9,309 nucleotides of DNA from an uncultured Acidobacteriota bacterium (GTDB taxonomy: Bacteria > Acidobacteriota > Terriglobia > Terriglobales > Acidobacteriaceae): positions 1 through 9,309 of the forward strand of contig CAILBQ010000405.1 in the NCBI GenBank assembly GCA_903832475.1, written 5' to 3'. Below, piece after piece: positions 1 through 7,061 of this stretch. The translations under genes and the position numbers were made by a program. Each line of letters opens with the position of its first letter. Position 1 is the first letter of the stretch. The notes under the pieces were generated by a model. That model was not told where the DNA came from. It was given only the letters and a program-made list of their open reading frames with translations, and did no database searches.

Positions 1-83
1 ACAGCACACAGTAGCCGTGAGCCTACTCTCCCGACAAAGGTTTTCTGAGAACCCTAACATCCAAGTTGAGCGGGGCTAGCAAA

Positions 84-278
84 ATGCTTAGCAGCCTTCA
101 GATCCTGAAACTCTACTCCCAAGGTCTTCTGCGCGATGAGGCGCAAGATCTCGTGGAGTACGCCCTGCTCATTGCTCTTCTGGGCTTTGCGGTTACAGTT
201 GGCTTGCATTCGCCGGCTGTCTCCCTGAACAACGCGCTCACCACAATTGCAAATGCGATATCGGGCACAATCACCTAA
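84..278 (+). CDS. Flp/Fap-type pilin subunit (64 aa)
   Basis: A small type IVb (Flp/Tad) pilin-like protein that would be inserted in the inner membrane, processed by a TadV/PilD-like prepilin peptidase and assembled into a thin pilus. Seen: a short charged leader (residues 1-20), then QDLVEYALLIALLGF, the classic Flp signature with Glu25-Tyr26 opening a single hydrophobic helix (about residues 24-42), then a short Ser/Thr/Asn-rich tail. Length is typical of Flp pilins. I chose ATG at 84 because it gives a normal leader and has a G-rich stretch (72-75) upstream; an in-frame TTG at 66 would add six residues. Oddity: with Glu25 taken as +5, the -1 residue is Ala20, where the family normally has Gly. 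No other tad genes lie in the window. A strong hairpin follows the stop, so the gene is probably its own transcription unit. Confidence 0.85.
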   Translation: MLSSLQILKLYSQGLLRDEAQDLVEYALLIALLGFAVTVGLHSPAVSLNNALTTIANAISGTIT

Positions 279-305
279 CCCCACACCGAATTTCCGAAAA
301 ACCCG

Positions 306-349
306 GGGAGAGAAACGAAGGGCGCAACCTCGCCACAAGATTCTCTCCC
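306..349 (+). terminator. Large hairpin downstream of the pilin gene, probable terminator
   Basis: A perfect 9-bp inverted repeat has arms GGGAGAGAA (306-314) and TTCTCTCCC (341-349). Between them lies a second short stem, GGCG (321-324) with CGCC (331-334) around a 6-base loop. A pyrimidine-rich run (TTTCCCTTG) follows the 3' arm. It starts 27 bases after the pilin stop and about 135 bases before the next gene. It fits an intrinsic terminator or mRNA-stabilising structure that separates the abundant pilin transcript from the glycosyltransferase operon. The trailing T-run is interrupted by C, so termination strength is uncertain. Confidence 0.5.
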
Positions 350-485
350 TTTCCCTTGTCCCCCACTCTTGAAGACGCTCGAATACCGCAATCCCGGAGC
401 GAGTTAGCTTTCAGAGGCAAGCAGCCACTAAAGGTACGGAGCCTGATTTTGAAGGCGCTTTTCATCCCGGCAACCCTGACCTGAT

Positions 486-2285
486 ATGTTCCTGACCCCC
501 GCCGTAGACCGCCACGCCTCGCTGCCTCTGCTGGAAGGCAGTTTGACTTTCATTGCGCTTGCCGCCGCGTTCTGTTGGCCGCGCCTGGCTTCGGGACCCT
601 TCTCGAAAATTGAACGTCTTTTCTCTCGACTCGCCCGACGCCAGGGCCTGGCCGTGTTTGCGACCGGCCTTACTGCCTTGCTGCTGCGGCTTGCCATACT
701 TCCGCTGTGTCCCATCCCGATACCATTCGTTCCCGACGATTTTAGCTTCCTGCTTTCCAGCGATACCTTCGCGCATGGCCGCCTGACCAATCCCACGCCT
801 GCCATGTGGATGCACTTCGAGACCATCCATGTCTCCATGAACCCCACCTACATGTCGATGTACTTTCCCTCGAACGGCCTGGTGCTGGCGCTGGGGAAAG
901 CTCTCTTCGGACAGCCATGGTACGGCCTGTTGCTGGTCAGTGCTCTGATGTGTGCCGCTCTGTGCTGGATGCTGCAGGCATGGCTTCCTCCGACCTGGGC
1001 GCTCCTGGGTGGGGCGATCGCTATCGTGCACCTTAGCCTTTTCAGCTACTGGATCAACAGCTATCACTCTGCCGGGCTGATTGCCGCGCTCGGCGGCGCT
1101 CTGGTCCTGGGAGCCTTACCGAGGCTGACCAAGCGCAAGACCCTCCGCCACATCGACGGAATCCTTATGGCGGCAGGAATTGCACTGTTGCTCACCACGC
1201 GACCTTTCGATGGATTGCTTTTATGTCTGCCTGTCGCCTTCGTACTTGGGCGCTGGGCGCTATTTGGCAAAAATCGCCCAGCCCCTGCTGTCTTGTTGCG
1301 GCAAGCTGCGCTCCCATTAGTGCTTGTTCTGGCTGCGGGATCCTGGCTTGCGTATTACGATTACCGCGCCTTCGGCAGTCCGACAACATTGCCTTACACC
1401 GTCAATCGCCAGACCTATGCCATGGCTCCCTATTTCGTCTGGCAGAAGGCGCGCCCGGAGCCGGTCTATCGTCACGCCGTGTTGCGGAAGTTCTATTATG
1501 AAGGCGAACTGGACGCGCTGAAACAATACAAGACGCCTGTTCGAGCCATAGCCGATACGTTGAAGAAGTTCACCGTTGGCACGCTCTTCTTTTCGGGATT
1601 CGCCTTCCTGCCGCTGGTCTTTGCGCTTGGCCTTGTGGTGCGCGACCGCCGCACACGCTTCGTGGTGTTGTGCGTTGCCATCCTGATCGCCGGCCTCGGC
1701 ATCCAGTACTTTCTCATCCCGCATTACATGGCGGTGTTTACCGCGGCGTTCCTAGCAATCGCACTTCAGGCCATGCGACATTTGCGCCAGTGGAAGCCCG
1801 AAGGCAAGCCGGTGGGGATGACCCTGGTGCGATTGATGGTGGCGGTCTGTTTGGTTATGGCAGGTGTGCGCACATTCGCTGCACCGCTGCACATGGAGCA
1901 GCCGCAGTGGCCGGCTTCCAAGTGGAACTGCAGCTGGTTCGGTCCCGCGCAGTTTGGCAATCAACGAGCCCAACTTGCTGCGTCGCTCGAGAAGCTTTCT
2001 GGCAAGCAGCTGGTGATTGTTCGCTACAGCGCCTCACACAATCCCTTCGATGAGTGGGTCTACAACTCCGCTGATATCGATGGCTCCAAAGTGATATGGG
2101 CGAGAGACATGGATCCGGAACATAATTCGGAATTACTCAACTACTACAAAGACCGCCATATCTGGCTAGTTGAACCGGATGTCGATCCCACAGTAGTTAC
2201 CAGCTACTCTGTGCCAGGTGCCCAGTTAGCTGCAACGAAACAAGACAGGCCAACACAGATTGACCCGGCCAGGAGAGCGCAATGA
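486..2285 (+). CDS. GT-C membrane glycosyltransferase, family 39/PMT-like (paralogue A)
   Basis: A 599-aa polytopic inner-membrane protein with about 11-12 predicted membrane helices (for example residues 16-33, 56-78, 143-163, 226-260, 274-290, 365-430, 446-466). GT-C enzymes of this type move a sugar from a polyprenyl-phosphate donor to an acceptor on the periplasmic face. The clearest functional clue is the acidic pair Asp84-Asp85 in PDDFSFLL just after the second helix, where GT39/ArnT-type enzymes carry catalytic acidic residues. Residues about 470-570 form a soluble, probably periplasmic, C-terminal domain containing VRYSASHNP, EWVYN and VIWARDM; I do not recognise it. The ATG lacks a clear Shine-Dalgarno site, but this start aligns residue for residue with paralogue B at 4111, which supports it. 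It overlaps the next gene by ATGA. Donor and acceptor cannot be told from sequence. Confidence 0.75.
   Translation: MFLTPAVDRHASLPLLEGSLTFIALAAAFCWPRLASGPFSKIERLFSRLARRQGLAVFATGLTALLLRLAILPLCPIPIPFVPDDFSFLLSSDTFAHGRLTNPTPAMWMHFETIHVSMNPTYMSMYFPSNGLVLALGKALFGQPWYGLLLVSALMCAALCWMLQAWLPPTWALLGGAIAIVHLSLFSYWINSYHSAGLIAALGGALVLGALPRLTKRKTLRHIDGILMAAGIALLLTTRPFDGLLLCLPVAFVLGRWALFGKNRPAPAVLLRQAALPLVLVLAAGSWLAYYDYRAFGSPTTLPYTVNRQTYAMAPYFVWQKARPEPVYRHAVLRKFYYEGELDALKQYKTPVRAIADTLKKFTVGTLFFSGFAFLPLVFALGLVVRDRRTRFVVLCVAILIAGLGIQYFLIPHYMAVFTAAFLAIALQAMRHLRQWKPEGKPVGMTLVRLMVAVCLVMAGVRTFAAPLHMEQPQWPASKWNCSWFGPAQFGNQRAQLAASLEKLSGKQLVIVRYSASHNPFDEWVYNSADIDGSKVIWARDMDPEHNSELLNYYKDRHIWLVEPDVDPTVVTSYSVPGAQLAATKQDRPTQIDPARRAQ
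2271..2275 (+). promoter_or_regulatory. Shine-Dalgarno site for the GT2 gene
   Basis: AGGAG lies 6 bases before the ATG at 2282, inside the end of the upstream glycosyltransferase gene. Together with the ATGA stop/start overlap it indicates translational coupling of the two genes. Confidence 0.7.
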
Positions 2286-3070
2286 TCAACGGGAAACGGA
2301 TTGCCGTCGTGATGCCGGCGTACAACGCACAAAAGACCCTTGAAAAGACCGTGCGGGAATTGCCCGATTCGGTCGACATCAAAATACTCGTCGATGATCA
2401 CAGCCGCGATGAGACCGCTGCTCTCTCCAAGAGTCTTGGCGTACAGACCTTTATCCACGATGCGAATTACGGTTACGGGCGCAACCAGCAGACCTGCTAC
2501 CGTGAAGCTCTCGCAGCCGGCGCAGACATCGTGGTCATGGTTCACCCCGACTATCAATACACGCCTACCCTGGTATCGGCGATGGCCAGCATGGTCGCGA
2601 GTGGCGTCTATGACATGGTGCTCGCTTCGCGCATCCTCGGCGGCGGAGCCTTGCGAGGCGGAATGCCCATGTACAAATACATTGCCAACCGCGCCCTGAC
2701 CGCTTTTCAGAATCTCTTCCTCGGCGTCAAGCTGTCGGAGTATCACACCGGGTATCGCGCCTTCTCGAGGGAACTGCTGCAGACCCTCCCCTTGCTCGAA
2801 AACTCCGACGATTTCGTCTTCGACAACCAGATGATCGCCCAGGCCGTCATGTTCAACTTCCAGATCGGCGAGATCTCCTGCCCGACGAAATATTTCGAAG
2901 AAGCTTCCTCGATCAACTTCAAGCGCAGCGTCAAATATGGCCTTGAAGTCTTGAGAACCACGTTCGACTTCGTCGCCCACAAAACGGGGATTCGCCAGTC
3001 TGCCCGGTTCGAAGTTTCGGGCCGGAAAGTAACTCAACAGTATTACTCGCAGGCTCCGCAAGGCTTGTAA
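2282..3070 (+). CDS. GT2 glycosyltransferase, polyprenyl/dolichyl-phosphate sugar synthase-like
   Basis: A 262-aa GT-A fold, family 2 glycosyltransferase. The N-terminus has the nucleotide-sugar-binding pattern VVMPAYNA (residues 9-16) and VDDHSRDET (37-45), matching the DPM1-type VDDGSxDxT. HPDYQY (88-93) sits where the metal-binding D-x-D/DADLQ element is found, with Asp90 the likely acidic ligand. YHTGYRAFSREL (154-165) matches the conserved TGYR/SGFR stretch of DPM1-like enzymes. There is no C-terminal membrane anchor and no GtrA-like domain, so it should be a soluble or peripheral cytoplasmic protein. Likely reaction: transfer of a hexose from a nucleotide sugar to polyprenyl phosphate, giving the donor used by GT-C enzymes. 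It is coupled to GT-C paralogue A by a 4-base overlap, and the next gene starts one base after its stop. The exact sugar is not readable from the sequence. Confidence 0.85.
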   Translation: MINGKRIAVVMPAYNAQKTLEKTVRELPDSVDIKILVDDHSRDETAALSKSLGVQTFIHDANYGYGRNQQTCYREALAAGADIVVMVHPDYQYTPTLVSAMASMVASGVYDMVLASRILGGGALRGGMPMYKYIANRALTAFQNLFLGVKLSEYHTGYRAFSRELLQTLPLLENSDDFVFDNQMIAQAVMFNFQIGEISCPTKYFEEASSINFKRSVKYGLEVLRTTFDFVAHKTGIRQSARFEVSGRKVTQQYYSQAPQGL

Positions 3071-3071
3071 C

Positions 3072-4091
3072 TTGAAACCCTCTGCTCAGACCTATCCGAT
3101 CGACAGCGCCTTCCCGGCCGAGGCCGTTGAGGACGAGTCCTTCATGGTCACGGTGGAGCGTTCAGATCTCGCGGGAGGAACGTTCTCACGCATCGCTGCA
3201 CTGCTGAGACCAGGCTTCCACTCTCAGATGGTCTGCGCGGGGATCGTGATCCTTCTTGTTTCGATCGCAGGATGCAGATTCACCCATGTGAACGTGCCCG
3301 GTGCGGCCAGCCTGCTCTTCGCACTTCTTCTGACTGCGCCTATCCCCTGTGCCCTGTATTTCTGGCTGACAGAGCGCGGCTGGCCACGCCTGGCTGACTC
3401 GATTCTGACTTTTTCGTGGGCCGTCTTCTTTTACACGATCCTCAATTTCCCAGTTACGATCGCGGCTCGATTGGGAATGACAATTCCTTACTTCGATCAG
3501 CATTTTATCGACATCGATCACATGCTGGGCGTCCATGTTCCAGCCATCGCGGCGTGGTCGTCGCATCATGGCCTTGACAACGTCATGCGCCAAATTTACA
3601 GCGCGCTGATCCCCATGCTCTGGGCGGCTGTTGTAGTCCCCACGGTGTTGGGAAGAGCCCGCTACACACAGCGCTTTCTGGTAGCCAATCTGGTTGCATT
3701 CAGCATTGGACTGCCGCTCTTTGCGATTCTCCCAGCCGTTGGCCCGTGGTATGGCTTTCACCTCGCTATACGCCCTGACGAGATGGATTGCCAACTGATT
3801 TTGCAACATCTTCGCTCACCCGGAGAATACCTCTATCACCCTCCTGCAGGCATCATCTGCTTTCCTTCCTTCCATGTCATCTGGGCCATTCTGTGCACCT
3901 ATGCCCTGTGGGGATTTCGATGGCTGCGCGTTCCGCTGGCAGCGCTGGCAGCGGCTATTCTCTTCTCCACCATGGCACTCGGCGTTCATTATTTTGTCGA
4001 TGTACTCGGCGGACTTATCGTCGCTTCCGCCTCTATCTTCGCCGCGCAAAAACTCCGGTTCTCTTCAGAACCTGTTAGCCAGCAGAGTTAG
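3072..4091 (+). CDS. PAP2-superfamily membrane protein, inositol-phosphorylceramide-synthase/PAP2_3-like
   Basis: A 339-aa integral membrane protein. An about 50-residue N-terminal cytoplasmic region precedes roughly six to eight hydrophobic segments from residue 52. PAP2 catalytic motifs are present late in the protein: CFPSFH (263-268), equivalent to PSGH, and GVHYFVDVLGG (304-314), supplying His306 and Asp310. The first phosphatase motif (KxxxxxxRP) is not evident, and the Arg that normally follows Ser in the third motif is Thr300. PAVGPW (221-226) and the FPSFH spelling resemble the Aur1/PAP2_3 branch, whose members transfer or remove phospho-head groups on lipids. The start is TTG at 3072, with AAGG (3060-3063) 8 bases upstream and one base after the GT2 stop; an in-frame ATG at 3144 is a reasonable alternative that keeps all membrane segments. 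A role as polyprenyl-phosphate phosphatase or lipid phosphotransferase is inferred. Confidence 0.75.
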   Translation: MKPSAQTYPIDSAFPAEAVEDESFMVTVERSDLAGGTFSRIAALLRPGFHSQMVCAGIVILLVSIAGCRFTHVNVPGAASLLFALLLTAPIPCALYFWLTERGWPRLADSILTFSWAVFFYTILNFPVTIAARLGMTIPYFDQHFIDIDHMLGVHVPAIAAWSSHHGLDNVMRQIYSALIPMLWAAVVVPTVLGRARYTQRFLVANLVAFSIGLPLFAILPAVGPWYGFHLAIRPDEMDCQLILQHLRSPGEYLYHPPAGIICFPSFHVIWAILCTYALWGFRWLRVPLAALAAAILFSTMALGVHYFVDVLGGLIVASASIFAAQKLRFSSEPVSQQS

Positions 4092-4110
4092 AAAGTCAGC
4101 GCGAGACGAC

Positions 4111-5895
4111 ATGACTTGGATTCACGACTTACAGCCTGGTCTTTCACTCGCAGCATACGAAACGATCCTGACTCTTCTCGCCCTGATGTTCTCCTTCGGC
4201 GCTCCAGCAATTGGCCAGAAAACAATCCGGCCCATGGAAATTGCATGCAAGCGACTTGCCTCTAACCACGCGCTGGCAGTAACTTCGATCGGCTTGACCG
4301 CCTTGCTGATGAGGCTCGCGCTGCTCTTCGTGTGCCCTATCCCAAAGCCATTTACACCGGATGATTTCAGCTTCCTGCTGGGGGCGCAAACGTTCGCCCA
4401 GGGACACCTCACCAACCTTACGCCCGTCATGTGGCAGCACTTCGAAAGCATTCACATCACCATGACGCCGAGTTATACCTCGATGTATTTTCCCGGGCAG
4501 GCGCTGATCCTCGCTGCGGGACAAGTTTTCCTGGGGAACCCCTGGTTCGGCCTGCTTTGCATAACATCGCTCATGTGCGCGGCCATTTGCTGGATGCTGC
4601 AGGCATGGCTGCCAGCTCCGTGGGCGTTGTTGGGTGGAGGGCTGGCTATCCTGCGCATCGGCCTGTTCAGCTATTGGATGAACACCTTTACCGGAGCAGG
4701 CTCGCTCGCAGCGCTTGGCGGCGCGTTGGTTCTCGGCGCATTCCCCCGCGTGATGAAGAAGCAGCGCTGGCGCGACTTCTCCCTTCTCGGACTGGGGGTC
4801 GTCCTGCTGTTCCTGACCCGGCCGTTTGAGGGATTCCTCCTCTGCCTGCCTGTGGCTCTCGTTCTTGCGCACTGGCTCCTGTTTGGTAAGAATCGCCCTC
4901 GCCTCGCCCTGCTTCTGCGGCGTTCACTTTTGCCAATGGCGTTGATGTTTGGCACCGCAGCGTGGCTTGGATACTACGATCAGCAGGCTTTTGGCAGCCC
5001 GCTAACCCTCCCCTACACCGTTGACCGCGCGACCTATGCTGTGGCTCCGTACTGGATCTGGGAGAAAGCCCGTCCCGAGCCCCACTACCGCCACCAGGCT
5101 CTTCATGATTTCTATGTGGATGGCGAGTATAAGCTGGTTCAGTGGTATCACACACCGACTGGATTCGTGCTGGAGACGTTGTACAAGCCTTACACGATGC
5201 TGCAATTCTTCGCCGGGATTGCCTTGCTTCCAGCTCTGCTGATGCTGCATCGCGTGGTGCGGGATCGCCGCCTGCGTTTCTTCGTGGTCGCCGCCATCCC
5301 ATGGATGATTGGCATGAGCATCGGCTTCTTTCTCATCCCGCACTACCTTGCGCCATTCACCTGCGCCTTCTATCTGATCGGTTTGCAAAGCATGCGCCAC
5401 CTGCGCGTCTGGCGCCCCCGCGCCCGGCCTGTCGGCGCCGCGCTGGTCAGGTCTATCGTGGTTGTCTGTGTTGTGCTGGCGGCATTACGAACGGCTGCCG
5501 GTCCGCTGAAGATCAAGTTCGCCGAGTGGCCGGGAGCAGCATGGGATGTGACCTGGTACGGTCCTGGGGATTTTGGCGCTGAACGCGCTCAGCTCGAACG
5601 CAAGCTGGAAGAACTTCCTGGCAAGCAGTTAGTTCTGGTGCGGTACTCTGCCGGCCACGATCCCATCAATGAATGGGTCTACAACGCACCCGACATCGAT
5701 CACTCACGTGTCATCTGGGCACGCGAGATGAGTGCCGCCGACAACATCGCACTGACGAACTATTACAAGGATCGGAGTGTCTGGCTGGTGCAGCCCGATC
5801 GACCAGCGACGATCACTCCCTACGACTCGGCCGTTACGGCGAGTTTTTCAAGCGGTCCGGAGTTACAGGACAGTCATCGTGCAAATAACAAGTGA
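4111..5895 (+). CDS. GT-C membrane glycosyltransferase, family 39/PMT-like (paralogue B)
   Basis: A 594-aa polytopic membrane protein colinear over its whole length with the gene at 486. Both place PDDFSFLL at residues 83-90, with Asp84-Asp85 as likely catalytic acids. Both share the loop MYFPxxxLxLAxG, the segment TLPYTV, the VVRDRR loop and the same C-terminal soluble domain (EWVYN, DID, VIWAR, NYYKDR). By eye, about two thirds of residues match around residues 57-110. A 23-base stretch is identical at DNA level (963-985 and 4588-4610). The open frame extends upstream to 3874, but that part overlaps the PAP2 gene in another frame; ATG at 4111, 19 bases after the PAP2 stop, gives the same N-terminus as paralogue A and is preferred. 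The Shine-Dalgarno site is weak. Likely the last gene of the operon. Its substrate probably differs from that of paralogue A, but this is inference. Confidence 0.75.
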   Translation: MTWIHDLQPGLSLAAYETILTLLALMFSFGAPAIGQKTIRPMEIACKRLASNHALAVTSIGLTALLMRLALLFVCPIPKPFTPDDFSFLLGAQTFAQGHLTNLTPVMWQHFESIHITMTPSYTSMYFPGQALILAAGQVFLGNPWFGLLCITSLMCAAICWMLQAWLPAPWALLGGGLAILRIGLFSYWMNTFTGAGSLAALGGALVLGAFPRVMKKQRWRDFSLLGLGVVLLFLTRPFEGFLLCLPVALVLAHWLLFGKNRPRLALLLRRSLLPMALMFGTAAWLGYYDQQAFGSPLTLPYTVDRATYAVAPYWIWEKARPEPHYRHQALHDFYVDGEYKLVQWYHTPTGFVLETLYKPYTMLQFFAGIALLPALLMLHRVVRDRRLRFFVVAAIPWMIGMSIGFFLIPHYLAPFTCAFYLIGLQSMRHLRVWRPRARPVGAALVRSIVVVCVVLAALRTAAGPLKIKFAEWPGAAWDVTWYGPGDFGAERAQLERKLEELPGKQLVLVRYSAGHDPINEWVYNAPDIDHSRVIWAREMSAADNIALTNYYKDRSVWLVQPDRPATITPYDSAVTASFSSGPELQDSHRANNK

Positions 5896-6033
5896 CCAGG
5901 TGAAACGGCCGTAGTTCTGACCGCGGTTGGCTGCGAATTGAGGATGAAGCAATTGTCCGCCAGACAAAGGACTTGCATTCAAAAGAAATTCAGATTGGCG
6001 AATTTCCGCGCGAACGCCGGAACTGTTCTTGCT
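5896..6033. other. Convergent intergenic region without a recognisable strong terminator
   Basis: This gap separates the + strand glycosyltransferase operon from the - strand transporter. It contains only weak short inverted repeats, such as TTGTC/GACAA around 5953-5967, with no T-run. A bidirectional terminator would be expected here, but I cannot point to a convincing one. Confidence 0.3.
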
Positions 6034-6951
6034 TTAGCTGGCTCTGCCTCCCGCTTGCATGGGCGCTAGCGGTACGACCGCGCTTCTTCTCCAATTCAGG
6101 AGCACCAATCCGAAGACAACAACGGCTACGCCCGCAAAGGCCGTCCATCCAATGGACTCGTGGGCCAGCCAGCCCCAGAAAAGTCCCCAGATAGGTAACA
6201 GGTACGTCACCGCTGCGACGTGAGTTGCGGAAACATGCGCCAGCAGGTTGTAGTAAAGCAGATAGGCAAAGCCGCTTCCTGCAAGCCCCAGGGTGGCGAC
6301 TGCGCCTATTGCCGGCCAATGCAGCCCGGCGGGGTGAGGTCCGGCAAGGGCAACCGGAAGAAGCATGACGCTGGCCAGCGTCAACTGCGTAGTGGCCAAA
6401 CCGATGGGGTCCAGGCCGCGCAGCCTCGTCTTGATCATGACGGTCGCAATGCCATAGGCCAGCGAGGCATTCACCACTAGGACCACGCCCAGCACGAGCC
6501 CCTTCCTGGGCTGTGTCGTGGTATCGCTTTCCGCATGCCCTATCACCACCAGCACTACCCCGGCAAAGCTGATCAGCACACCCAGAATCATGCGCCAGGT
6601 CACATGGCTGCGCTGCACCGCCAGCGTAATAAGCAGTGTCCAGATGGGCATGGTAGCGCCCACTACGGCAGCCGTGCTGCTGGAAATCGTGCGTTCTCCC
6701 CAGGCAAAAAAAGTGAACGGAATCGCGTTGTTGAACAGCGCCACCAGCAGCAGCCAGGGAAGCAGCCGTCGCGGAGGCAAAGCTCGCCTACCCAGGAACA
6801 GAACACACCACAACAGCAACGCGCCCAAGGAACAGCGCAGCAGCGCAACCCAGGGGGGCGGAAACGCATTCCCGGCGATGCGAATCAGCAGGAAGGAGAC
6901 TCCCCACACCGCAGAAAGCAGCAGCAATTGGAGCAGGTGAGAGGACTTCAT
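6034..6951 (-). CDS. EamA/DMT-superfamily transporter (RhaT/YdcZ-like permease)
   Basis: A 305-aa inner-membrane permease with about ten hydrophobic helices arranged as two EamA repeats, roughly residues 6-138 and 152-286. Repeat 1 begins LLLLSAVWGVSFLLIR, the typical DMT opening, and contains AIPFTFFAWGERTISSSTAA, matching the conserved end of helix 3 and start of helix 4. Repeat 2 ends VTYLLPIWGLFWGWLAHE, again characteristic. Length is normal for the family. Members export amino acids, nucleotides or other small metabolites by antiport; the substrate here cannot be assigned. The ATG is preceded by a GAAGAG purine stretch only. It lies 110 bases downstream of the lysozyme-like gene on the same strand, so co-transcription is possible but not evident. 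Confidence 0.9.
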   Translation of the reverse strand: MKSSHLLQLLLLSAVWGVSFLLIRIAGNAFPPPWVALLRCSLGALLLWCVLFLGRRALPPRRLLPWLLLVALFNNAIPFTFFAWGERTISSSTAAVVGATMPIWTLLITLAVQRSHVTWRMILGVLISFAGVVLVVIGHAESDTTTQPRKGLVLGVVLVVNASLAYGIATVMIKTRLRGLDPIGLATTQLTLASVMLLPVALAGPHPAGLHWPAIGAVATLGLAGSGFAYLLYYNLLAHVSATHVAAVTYLLPIWGLFWGWLAHESIGWTAFAGVAVVVFGLVLLNWRRSAVVPLAPMQAGGRAS

Positions 6952-7046
6952 CTCTTCACATTGTCAAACGAGACCAAAACGCGTCCATCCGAAACTTGCC
7001 GTGTATGGGGCGCCAAGGGAACATTGGGCCATCGACCACTGATCCG

Positions 7047-7056
7047 ATCGTACGAT
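7047..7056. promoter_or_regulatory. Perfect 10-bp palindrome between lysozyme-like and transporter genes
   Basis: ATCGTACGAT is a perfect 10-base palindrome just after the lysozyme-like stop and about 95 bases upstream of the transporter start. It could be an operator half-site pair for a dimeric regulator of the transporter. It is short enough to occur by chance, and no promoter elements were identified beside it. Confidence 0.15.
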
Positions 7057-7061
7057 TCAAA

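Noticed and set aside
1..83. Possible promoter of the pilin gene, including a sigma-54 type
   Set aside because: The visible upstream sequence is short, and no GG-N10-GC or convincing -35/-10 pair is present.
963..985. 23-base direct repeat with 4588-4610 as a possible mobile or recombination site
   Set aside because: Both copies lie at the same codons of the paralogous GT-C genes, so shared ancestry explains them.
2204..3061. 285-codon open frame antisense to the GT2 gene
   Set aside because: Its translation shows no recognisable domain, and it is exactly opposite a clear GT2 gene. GC-rich third positions keep the antisense frame open.
3874..4110. Upstream extension of GT-C paralogue B by 79 codons
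   Set aside because: It overlaps the catalytic 3' half of the PAP2 gene in another frame, and the extra residues have no counterpart in paralogue A; ATG 4111 fits.
5896..6033. Possible bidirectional terminator between convergent operons
   Set aside because: Only 5-bp stems without T-runs could be found; this is not enough to call one.
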